DNA of 6,217 bases from Chryseobacterium gleum (GCA_945897395.1 CAMDFE010000100.1:1-6217), one strand, 5' to 3'; positions 1 to 6,087 are shown, counted from the first letter of the stretch. Translations and numbers: made by a program. The notes: generated by a model not told the origin, from the sequence alone.

Positions 1-2121
1 TTAGAAGACTTAGATAAGGATACAGTGGATTGGCAGGCCAACTTCGACGACTCGTTGCAAGAGCCAAAAGTAATGCCTGCGAAAGTTCCAAACTTGTTGT
101 TGAATGGTGTAAGTGGAATCGCGGTTGGTATGGCAACAAACATGGCTCCGCACAACCTAACGGAAGTGTGCGACGGTATAGCTGCGTATATCGACAACCA
201 TGATATCACGATAGAAGAATTGATGCAACACATCAAGGCTCCGGATTTTCCAACAGGAGGTGTTATTCACGGATTGGAAGGCGTGAAGTCGGCTTATGAA
301 ACAGGAAGAGGTCGTGTAGTTATTCGTGCGAAAGCACGCATTGAACAAGTTGCAAATCACGAGTGTATCATTGTTGAACAGGTTCCATACCAGATCAACA
401 AAGCAGACATGGTGAAGCGCACATGGGAATTGGTTGTTGAAGGAAAGATTGATGGCATTGCTGAAATTCGCGATGAGTCGGATAGAAATGGAGTGCGTGT
501 TGTTTATGAATTGAAGCGCGATGCGATTTCAAATGTTGTGTTGAATAATCTTTACAAGTATACAGGTCTTCAAACCTCATTTTCAGTAAACAACATTGCT
601 CTGGTTAATGGTCGTCCTGAAGTATTAAACTTGAAAGACATCATTCGTCACTACGTAGAGCATCGCCATGAAGTGGTTACGCGTAGAACGAAATTTGAAT
701 TGCGCAAAGCTGAAGAGCGCGCGCATATTCTAGAAGGATATTTAAAAGCCTTGGATAACATTGATGCAGTTATTGCATTGATTAGAAAATCACAAACGCC
801 AGACGAAGCGAAAGACGGATTGATTCAACAATTCGGATTATCTGAAATTCAAGCGAAGGCCATTCTTGAAATGCGTCTGCAAAGACTTACTGGATTAGAG
901 CGAGATAAGATTCGTGCTGAACACGCTGAATTGATGGCGTTGATCACACGTCTTCGTTCAATTTTGGACAGTGAGGAATTGCGCATGCAAATTATTAAAG
1001 ATGAGTTAACGCATTTGAAAGATAAGTATGGAGATGAGCGTCGCTCTATTATTGAGTTCTCATCTGCTGACTTAAGTATTGAAGACATGATTCCTGATGA
1101 GGCCATGGTTGTTACCATTACGCACGCGGGATACATCAAACGTACAAACTTAAACGAGTATCGCACGCAGAGTCGTGGTGGTGTAGGAGCGAAGGGAACA
1201 TCTGCACGTCAAGAAGATTTTGTAGAACACATCTTCACCGCTACGAACCACGATTATTTGCTCATCTTCACCTTGAAAGGAAGATGTTTCTGGATGCGTG
1301 TGTTTGAAATTCCGGAAGGAGGAAAAACAGCGAAAGGACGTGCGATTCAGAACATGATTCAAATTGAGCCAGACGACAAAGTTTTGGCGTACATCCCGGT
1401 GAAGGATTTGAATAACGCGGAGAATTTGAAATCGAACTTCGTTATTCTTTGCACAAGACAAGGATTAATAAAGAAGACATCATTAGAGGCGTACAGCAGA
1501 CCACGTTCATCAGGTATCAATGCGATTACCATTGTAGACGGAGATGAATTGTTACAAGCGCGTTTGACGACTGGTGCTAGCGAAATCATTATGGGAACAA
1601 AAGAAGGTAAAGCCATTCGTTTCCCAGAGGTGAAAGTTCGTGCAGTTGGAAGAACAGCGCAAGGAGTGAAGGCCGTTTCTCTTGGAAGCGCTACCGACGA
1701 AGTCATTGGAATGGTATGCGTTGACGATCCGAACAGCGACATCTTGGTTGTTTCAGATAAAGGATTTGGAAAGCGCTCTTCATTAGAAGACTACCGTGTA
1801 ACGAATCGCGGTGGAAAAGGAGTGAAGACCATTAACATTACGGATAAGACCGGACCGTTGTGTGCAATTCTATCTGTAGACAATGAATTTGATTTCATGA
1901 TTATTAATAAATCTGGAATTGCGATTCGATTGAGCGTAGATGCATTGCGTGTGATGGGAAGAAACACCCAAGGAGTGAAGTTGATTAACCTTCGTGGAAA
2001 CGATGAGATAGCGGCAGTATGTGCTGTTATTCGTGACGAAAATGAAGGAGAAGCTACCGAAGGCGATGAAAATGCAGCCGAAGGTGAAACAGCTGCTCCA
2101 ACGGAAGGAGGTGAAGAATAA
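1..2121 (+). CDS. gyrA: DNA gyrase subunit A, 5'-truncated by the window edge
   Basis: GyrA cuts and rejoins DNA in the cytoplasmic GyrA2GyrB2 enzyme that adds negative supercoils using ATP. The reading frame is open from base 1 and runs 706 codons to TAA. The first residues (LEDLDKDTVDW) align with E. coli GyrA about 13 residues after catalytic Tyr122, so the tyrosine and the quinolone-resistance region lie outside the window. Visible parts in order: rest of the breakage-reunion domain with VGMATNMAPHNLTEV near codons 43-57; the coiled-coil arm and C-gate region near codons 219-325, including LQRLTGLERDKI; and a six-bladed C-terminal pinwheel from about codon 385. Blade 1 has the GyrA box QSRGGVG (1168-1188), and blade 5 has a closer match, TNRGGKG (1801-1821). 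Later blade loops read GRTAQGVK and GRNTQGVK. The full pinwheel and box favour GyrA over ParC. The protein ends in a Glu-rich tail of about 29 residues (2032-2118). The GTG at 25 is an internal valine, not a start. No frameshift is seen. Confidence 0.97.
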   Translation, partial: LEDLDKDTVDWQANFDDSLQEPKVMPAKVPNLLLNGVSGIAVGMATNMAPHNLTEVCDGIAAYIDNHDITIEELMQHIKAPDFPTGGVIHGLEGVKSAYETGRGRVVIRAKARIEQVANHECIIVEQVPYQINKADMVKRTWELVVEGKIDGIAEIRDESDRNGVRVVYELKRDAISNVVLNNLYKYTGLQTSFSVNNIALVNGRPEVLNLKDIIRHYVEHRHEVVTRRTKFELRKAEERAHILEGYLKALDNIDAVIALIRKSQTPDEAKDGLIQQFGLSEIQAKAILEMRLQRLTGLERDKIRAEHAELMALITRLRSILDSEELRMQIIKDELTHLKDKYGDERRSIIEFSSADLSIEDMIPDEAMVVTITHAGYIKRTNLNEYRTQSRGGVGAKGTSARQEDFVEHIFTATNHDYLLIFTLKGRCFWMRVFEIPEGGKTAKGRAIQNMIQIEPDDKVLAYIPVKDLNNAENLKSNFVILCTRQGLIKKTSLEAYSRPRSSGINAITIVDGDELLQARLTTGASEIIMGTKEGKAIRFPEVKVRAVGRTAQGVKAVSLGSATDEVIGMVCVDDPNSDILVVSDKGFGKRSSLEDYRVTNRGGKGVKTINITDKTGPLCAILSVDNEFDFMIINKSGIAIRLSVDALRVMGRNTQGVKLINLRGNDEIAAVCAVIRDENEGEATEGDENAAEGETAAPTEGGEE

Positions 2122-2122
2122 A

Positions 2123-2152
2123 TTGCAATAAATTCTTTTGGCACTAACGTTG
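2123..2152 (+). promoter_or_regulatory. Weak candidate promoter for the TPR gene
   Basis: TTG (2123-2125), a 19-base spacer and TAACGTTG (2145-2152) fit the Bacteroidota -33/-7 pattern (TTTG, then TAnnTTTG) with one mismatch in the -7 element. Transcription would begin around 2157, leaving a leader of roughly 25 bases. The -7 element lies inside the hairpin, and matches this loose occur by chance, so read-through from gyrA is equally likely. Confidence 0.25.
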
Positions 2153-2159
2153 CCAAAGG
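2135..2159 (+). repeat. Hairpin in the gyrA-TPR intergenic gap
   Basis: The left arm CTTTTGGCA (2135-2143) pairs with the right arm TGCCAAAGG (2151-2159) around a 7-base loop. This gives a 9-bp stem with one G-U pair. The sequence after it is A-rich rather than T-rich, so it lacks the U tract of an intrinsic terminator for gyrA. It could be an mRNA-stabilising or partial-attenuation stem between co-transcribed genes, or a protein-binding inverted repeat. The pairing is directly visible; the function is inference. Confidence 0.5.
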
Positions 2160-2180
2160 GAAAAATGAAAAAATAATATC

Positions 2181-3290
2181 ATGAAAAAAACACTAATCTT
2201 ATTCGCGACTGTTCTGACATCGTTTGGAACCTTCGCACAAGCTGAGTTAACAAATGCATACAATGCAAACAAAGATGGTAATTTTGAAGAAGCTCTGAAT
2301 TACATCAATCAAGCGTCAGCAAATCCAAAAGCAACAGGAAAAGAAAAGTATTGGAGATTCCGCGGTGATATCTACATGAACATTGCAATGGACAGTGTTT
2401 TGAGTATGAAGTACGCGAGTTCTTTCAATGAAGCTGTTACATCTTACACGAAAGCGTTAGAGCTCAGTAAGGACTATGTAATGGAAATAGGTGCAGTTGT
2501 GGACAACGCTCGCAGAATTGAAGAAGGAAAGGCAATTGCGGCATACAAATCGAGCAATACCTGTGGTGCTGCGGTTCATTACGACAATCTAATTGAGACG
2601 AGTAAAATGTTTGGAGTGTCAGACACTATCTATGTTTATTACTCAGGAATTTGCCATGAATCATGTGGAAATATAGAAAAGGCCTTAGCCAATTTCACTG
2701 CATGTGCAAATATGAACTACCAAGCCGCTGATTGTTACTCGCGCATTGCGAACATGCTTGTTAAAGCGGGAAGAAAGGAAGAGGCGGTTAAAATTTTAGG
2801 CGAGGCACGTGCTAAATATCCTAAGAACTCTTCAATCTTAACCGCAGAGGTTAATATTTATATTGAAGACAAAGATTATCAAAAGGCACACGATGTATTA
2901 ATTGCTTTAGCAGAGGCAGATCCAAAGAATGAAAGTGTATTGTTCGTGTTGGGTGTGACTTACGAAAAGAACAACAATCCAGTTGAGGCTGAAAAGGTGT
3001 ACAACAGAGCATTGGAATTGAATCCAACATACTTCGATGCACATTATAACTTGGCGGTTATGTCTTACAACCAAGGTGTAGAGAAATTCAAAGTTTGCGA
3101 TGCAATCCCCCCAAGGGAAGCTGCACGTTTCGATGCGTGTAAAGCTGAAACAAAGGTTGTATTTGCAGTTGCTGCAGAACATTTTAAAGTTTGTTACGAT
3201 CAAGATCCTACACAATCATCTTTGAAGAAAGTACTTCAAGAATGTTACAGAAAATCAGGTCAAGCAGAAAAAGCAACTGAGTTGAAATAA
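2181..3290 (+). CDS. Exported tetratricopeptide-repeat protein
   Basis: This 369-residue protein is built from tetratricopeptide repeats, helical hairpins that serve as protein-binding scaffolds. Residues 1-21 form a Sec-type signal peptide: MKK, a hydrophobic stretch LILFATVLTSFG, then FAQA as the likely cleavage region. There is no lipobox cysteine, so it is probably periplasmic or otherwise extracytoplasmic. Repeats are visible at about 22-55, 57-95, 150-182, 183-216, 218-249 and 250-283. The clearest is the last, with NPVEAEKVYNRALELNPTYF at its core. The C-terminal part (284-369) looks like further degenerate repeats. Nine cysteines (128, 158, 162, 175, 185, 306, 320, 338, 355) are many for such a protein and could form disulfides. 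The ATG at 2181 is favoured because the signal peptide begins there; no Shine-Dalgarno is evident. It follows gyrA by 59 bases on the same strand and is closed by a terminator, so the two may be co-transcribed. The binding partner is unknown. Confidence 0.9.
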   Translation: MKKTLILFATVLTSFGTFAQAELTNAYNANKDGNFEEALNYINQASANPKATGKEKYWRFRGDIYMNIAMDSVLSMKYASSFNEAVTSYTKALELSKDYVMEIGAVVDNARRIEEGKAIAAYKSSNTCGAAVHYDNLIETSKMFGVSDTIYVYYSGICHESCGNIEKALANFTACANMNYQAADCYSRIANMLVKAGRKEEAVKILGEARAKYPKNSSILTAEVNIYIEDKDYQKAHDVLIALAEADPKNESVLFVLGVTYEKNNNPVEAEKVYNRALELNPTYFDAHYNLAVMSYNQGVEKFKVCDAIPPREAARFDACKAETKVVFAVAAEHFKVCYDQDPTQSSLKKVLQECYRKSGQAEKATELK

Positions 3291-3310
3291 GATATTTTTT
3301 TAGTTTGAAG

Positions 3311-3334
3311 AAGGGAGCGAAAGCTCCCTTTTTT
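3311..3334 (+). terminator. Rho-independent terminator after the TPR gene
   Basis: A perfect 8-bp stem, AAGGGAGC (3311-3318) with GCTCCCTT (3323-3330), closes a GAAA tetraloop of the stable GNRA class. Six T residues run from 3329 to 3334, partly inside the stem. It lies 20 bases after the TPR stop codon and separates gyrA and the TPR gene from the next gene. The opposite strand has no comparable T run, so it appears to act in one direction. Confidence 0.93.
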
Positions 3335-3378
3335 AGTTTTCAACATTTAGAAATCGAAGACAATTTGACCTTCAATTT

Positions 3379-4290
3379 GTGAAAAAGAAAAGCATGTTTA
3401 ATTGGTCGAAATTAATGACGCATTCGCTGCGTAGAATTGAAAAGAACGAAACCAATCAGGTCGTTTCCTTTTTAACGGGAATAGACTTGTGGGACAAGAA
3501 TGGAGGGATTCGATCACAAGAGATTTCATTGCTCGTGGCGAACAAACATTCGGGAAGCACAAGCATGGCCTTGCAGATTGCCTTAATTAATGCCGATGAA
3601 GGAATTCCTGTTCTTTACGTGAGTTCAGATATTTCGCCAGAGCTATTCATGTATAAAATTATGCTGCAAAAAGCAAAGGAGGAAATCCCTTCCTTTCACG
3701 AAGTAACGAACGATGTTCTATATTGGGACTCTCTTTGCCTGAAGCATATGGAAGATCTGCACAACAAGCCACTTTACTTCCAAGAATTCAAAGAGCCGAA
3801 ATTGAATATCGCAATGGAGGGCATTGTTAAGTTTCGCGATAAACATCCAAAGGGACTCATCATCATCGATAAAATAAAATACAATTACAACGAAGGAAAG
3901 CTTCCACCTGAATTGTTGAAGTTGTTTTTAACTGGACTGAAAAACGACGTGCTTGGAAATGATAGAGGGGTTCTTATTGTTGCAACTACGGCCTGTGATT
4001 TAATTGATTATTCATACGGGAAATTCCCCTCGCTTTTGAGCGTTTTCAATTGGAATTTAATGGAGCATTTTACTAGTCGTGTGTTTATGGTTCGCAAAGA
4101 CATTAATGCATGGATGAACAACGATTATTTCCGTCCGGACTTCTTATTCGCATCAGGAGTAGCCATCACAGCAGACGCTAGGGTGAGAGACGAAGAAGAG
4201 TTGGTATATTATCATTCAACACACAGTCAGTTTTACAACAAGTCTAATCCTGTTATCAAACCACTTGACGAAGACGACAGTCCGTTTTAA
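3379..4290 (+). CDS. DnaB helicase C-terminal-domain-like protein, predicted ATPase-dead
   Basis: This 303-residue protein follows the replicative helicase DnaB RecA-fold domain motif by motif but has no DnaB N-terminal domain (full DnaB is about 450-500 residues). FLTGIDLWDKNGGIRSQEIS (31-50) matches the entry to the domain. The P-loop VANKHSGSTSMALQIA (53-68) is one residue shorter than the DnaB P-loop and has Ser60 where the Walker A lysine belongs. VLYVSSDISPELF (78-90) matches motif H1a, with Asp84 in place of the catalytic Glu. GLIIIDKIKY (159-168) is the Walker B motif, with its Asp kept. VLIVATTACD (198-207) lacks the Gln of motif H3. KFPSLLSVFNWNLMEHF (215-231) and VFMVRKD (235-241) match H4. 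The KxRNG arginine-finger segment is not recognisable. Residues 277-287 (YYHSTHSQFYN) match the end of the domain. Residues 295-303 are acidic. It has no signal peptide and is probably cytoplasmic. The start is uncertain: GTG at 3379, or ATG at 3394, which is five residues shorter. The function is unknown; a non-catalytic regulatory or partner role is inference. Confidence 0.8.
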   Translation: MKKKSMFNWSKLMTHSLRRIEKNETNQVVSFLTGIDLWDKNGGIRSQEISLLVANKHSGSTSMALQIALINADEGIPVLYVSSDISPELFMYKIMLQKAKEEIPSFHEVTNDVLYWDSLCLKHMEDLHNKPLYFQEFKEPKLNIAMEGIVKFRDKHPKGLIIIDKIKYNYNEGKLPPELLKLFLTGLKNDVLGNDRGVLIVATTACDLIDYSYGKFPSLLSVFNWNLMEHFTSRVFMVRKDINAWMNNDYFRPDFLFASGVAITADARVRDEEELVYYHSTHSQFYNKSNPVIKPLDEDDSPF

Positions 4291-5432
4291 TGGACGCGAA
4301 TTTTCTCCCCAATTTGAAGCGTTTTCGTTGGCTTGAAATTATTGAGATTACAAATTTTAGCAACTGTTGTGTGATGCTTTATGGCAATACCTGAAAGCGT
4401 GTCGCCAGATTTGATCTTGTGGATTTTTTTAAGCGGATTATCAAGCAATTCGGGAGAAGTTCTGTTCGGTCCAGGAACAATGAGTTTTTGTCCTATTCGA
4501 ATGATACTAGATTCTTGAATGTTATTTTCGCGACAGAGCGTTTTAACGGAAGTGTGCTCTTTCTCGGCAATAGAAGAGAGCGACTCGCCCGATTTAACTG
4601 TGTGAGTGTGGGATTGAAGTTCAATAGGAAGTTTTTCATCACGAACTTCCATCATTTCTTTTTGAGCAGAATCGTCTTCTTTCTGCACGTCTTGGAGCTT
4701 TTGAACGTCCTTTGTTTTGAGAATGGATTCTGTCATGCAAGGACAAATACGCGCTCTTGTCAACGAGTCTGTTTTAAACTCATCAAAAGGTTTGAACTTA
4801 AGTATTTCAGATTTAACATGCGGATATCCTTTGAAAGCACCATCAGTATTCTGCTCCCAGTACTTCAGAGCTTGTTGGTTATTCAGTCCACAAAACTGCA
4901 TAAGTGTGAATGCGCTGAGCATTCCACTTTGGTGCCAACCGTTCCAACAATGAATGTAAAGGGGTTCTTTTTTTTCTGATTGAATGAGGCTGTTAATCTC
5001 TTCGAAAAATGTGAATACGACATCGCGATTTAAATCGGGTTGACAGCTGTAGTTGAATCCAAGATCGAAGAGAGAATCTAAAGCGGGTTCAGGATAGTCT
5101 TCTTCGAAATATTTTGAATAGAGATAGATAGCTCCACCGAATCCGGCTTGACGCAAATTAGTTATTCCCCAGGGTGGAAGCGGATGGGAATTGTAAGTCT
5201 TCGGCTCAGCTTCTCTTCGATAGAAATTATTCGATCCGCCTCTATAAAGTATGTCATGCAAAACTACGCGCATGTTGCGAACACCCAATAAATGTTCTGG
5301 ACCAATACCCTTATTGTTCACCAATTTGGTTTGAACGCTGTCGAGCCCAAACATATCTCTTTGAGCAGATGAAGCAACGCCAATGAGTAGGAGTGAGGCA
5401 ACGAGAATATTCCGACGCAACGATTTCAACAT
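4287..5432 (-). CDS. Exported dual-specificity-phosphatase-like protein with two LysM domains
   Basis: This is a 381-residue modular secreted protein. Residues 1-23 are a Sec signal peptide (MLKSLRRN, then ILVASLLLIGVASSA before Gln24). Residues about 45-215 resemble the cysteine-phosphatase / dual-specificity fold: LYRGG (62-66), a possible general-acid loop CQPDLNRD (130-137), and the P-loop segment PLYIHCWNGWHQSG (157-170). That segment keeps His161, nucleophile Cys162, Gly165 and Ser169 of HCxxGxxRS, but has Gln168 where the phosphate-binding Arg is expected. Residues 225-275 are a charged linker with a CPC pair (230-232). Two LysM domains follow, at about 277-319 (HTVKSGESLSSIAEKEHTSV) and 338-380 (HKIKSGDTLSGIAIKHHTTV). 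LysM binds N-acetylglucosamine-containing glycans such as peptidoglycan, so the protein is probably held at the cell wall. The stop overlaps that of the convergent DnaB-like gene by four bases. The 158-residue gene lies 62 bases upstream on the same strand. Substrate and activity cannot be told from sequence. Confidence 0.88.
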   Translation of the reverse strand: MLKSLRRNILVASLLLIGVASSAQRDMFGLDSVQTKLVNNKGIGPEHLLGVRNMRVVLHDILYRGGSNNFYRREAEPKTYNSHPLPPWGITNLRQAGFGGAIYLYSKYFEEDYPEPALDSLFDLGFNYSCQPDLNRDVVFTFFEEINSLIQSEKKEPLYIHCWNGWHQSGMLSAFTLMQFCGLNNQQALKYWEQNTDGAFKGYPHVKSEILKFKPFDEFKTDSLTRARICPCMTESILKTKDVQKLQDVQKEDDSAQKEMMEVRDEKLPIELQSHTHTVKSGESLSSIAEKEHTSVKTLCRENNIQESSIIRIGQKLIVPGPNRTSPELLDNPLKKIHKIKSGDTLSGIAIKHHTTVAKICNLNNFKPTKTLQIGEKIRVH

Positions 5433-5436
5433 ACAT

Positions 5437-5444
5437 CAAAAATA
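5437..5444 (-). promoter_or_regulatory. Weak -7-like element before the phosphatase-LysM gene
   Basis: On the minus strand TATTTTTG fits the Bacteroidota -7 consensus TAnnTTTG exactly and ends 4 bases before the ATG at 5432. No good -33 TTTG is seen at the expected distance. Initiation here would give an almost leaderless mRNA. Chance occurrence is likely in AT-rich sequence, and read-through from the upstream gene is an alternative. Confidence 0.2.
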
Positions 5445-5494
5445 CACAAAGAAGGATGGAAGCTCATTCTCGAAGAACAAGACTTCCTCACCAC

Positions 5495-5971
5495 TTATTG
5501 TGCATATTCGAAGAGCTCCTTGGTGGAGTAGCTGCTGTAGTAATTCAAGAAACGATTTTTCCATCCAACGTTATTAGCGGGCAAGTGATGAAACAAGTCA
5601 CGGAAACCTTTGCACTGCTCCTTCATATATGAACGAAATGCAAACTGATCGTTTTCATTTAAACTCGAGAAAGCCAATAGCGTGCGTAACGTTACAATGT
5701 TCAAGTTGTCGAATAAATGCCAACGAGAAAGTGGACCATTCATTACGTGCACTCTTCCATCTTTCAAAAAGACAATCATGCAATCGCCATTTTTACGAAG
5801 GTGTATCATTTTGCCAGGTTCAAATCCCATGCGCGAAGCGTGACTTGTGCTGAATCCAGCTTGTTCTGTGAATCCGTTGTTGTTAAAGATCTTCCACAAC
5901 TTAGGACCAGCTGTGAATAGAGGCAAGAAATCCGATGTGGTCTCGCTGAAGTATGGGTTTTGTGTTTTCAT
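5495..5971 (-). CDS. Uncharacterised 158-residue protein
   Basis: I do not recognise this family. The product has no signal peptide and no strongly hydrophobic segment, so it is probably cytoplasmic. The middle part (about 50-88, with MIHLRKNGDCMIVFLKDGRV at 55-74) alternates hydrophobic and polar residues around NGD and DGR turns, which suggests a small beta-sheet. The flanks (90-130 and 137-156) look helical and rich in aromatic residues (Phe, Tyr, Trp). Two cysteines (64, 120) are not arranged as a metal site. It is taken as real because the ORF is long for this AT-rich region, fills the space between its neighbours and has a residue make-up typical of a folded protein. The ATG at 5971 is the only sensible start near the divergent intergenic region. 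It could share a transcript with the phosphatase-LysM gene 62 bases downstream. It faces away from pfkA across 116 bases. Confidence 0.75.
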   Translation of the reverse strand: MKTQNPYFSETTSDFLPLFTAGPKLWKIFNNNGFTEQAGFSTSHASRMGFEPGKMIHLRKNGDCMIVFLKDGRVHVMNGPLSRWHLFDNLNIVTLRTLLAFSSLNENDQFAFRSYMKEQCKGFRDLFHHLPANNVGWKNRFLNYYSSYSTKELFEYAQ

Positions 5972-6038
5972 GAGACAAATATTTTGCCTCAGGTTGTAAT
6001 GTATTTACGAGATGATTTTTGAAAGAAAATAATATTTA

Positions 6039-6070
6039 TTTGACTTAGTGTAAATTTTACACTAAGTTAG
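6039..6070 (+). promoter_or_regulatory. Candidate pfkA promoter (Bacteroidota type)
   Basis: TTTG (6039-6042) and TAAGTTAG (6063-6070) are separated by 20 bases. This matches the Bacteroidota -33 TTTG / -7 TAnnTTTG pattern with one mismatch in the -7 element. Transcription would start around 6074-6078, about 10-14 bases before the pfkA ATG. The spacer is filled by a palindrome, which makes this look like a controlled promoter. Experimental start-site data are not available here. Confidence 0.5.
6043..6067. promoter_or_regulatory. Operator-like 25-base palindrome upstream of pfkA
   Basis: Two perfect 12-base arms, ACTTAGTGTAAA (6043-6054) and TTTACACTAAGT (6056-6067), flank a single central T. 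There is no T run after it and no usable RNA loop, so a dimeric repressor site is more likely than a terminator. It occupies the spacer and the first five bases of the -7 element of the candidate pfkA promoter, where a bound protein would exclude RNA polymerase. It also lies 71 bases upstream of the divergent 158-residue gene and might act on both. I do not recognise the regulator. Confidence 0.65.
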
Positions 6071-6087
6071 CATACAAGTTTAGAATC

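Noticed and set aside
25..27. GTG as a gyrA start codon
   Set aside because: The frame is open upstream to base 1 and those codons match GyrA, so this is an internal valine of a gene cut by the window edge.
849..2156. Several minus-strand ORFs of 100-127 codons within gyrA
   Set aside because: They overlap strongly conserved GyrA coding sequence, have no recognisable domain and are rich in Ser, Ile and Arg as expected of antisense frames.
3107..3112. Run of six C in the TPR gene as a phase-variation tract
   Set aside because: It is short, in frame (Ile-Pro-Pro-Arg), and the frame continues normally on both sides.
3347..3379. Possible promoter for the DnaB-like gene (TTAG, then TCAATTTG at 3372-3379)
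   Set aside because: The -33 element is poor and the -7 element has a mismatch. If real it would overlap the GTG at 3379 and favour the ATG at 3394, but the evidence is too thin to annotate.
4419..4979. 186-codon plus-strand ORF opposite the phosphatase-LysM gene
   Set aside because: It lies antisense to clear signal-peptide, phosphatase-like and LysM coding sequence; its translation shows no domain and looks like the shadow of the real gene.
5976..5983. AATATTTG on the minus strand as a -7 element for the 158-residue gene
   Set aside because: It has one mismatch to TAnnTTTG, no -33 partner at the right distance, and lies only 4 bases from the ATG.
6043..6067. Palindrome as an intrinsic terminator
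   Set aside because: There is no loop of usable size and no T run after either arm; its position inside a promoter fits an operator better.
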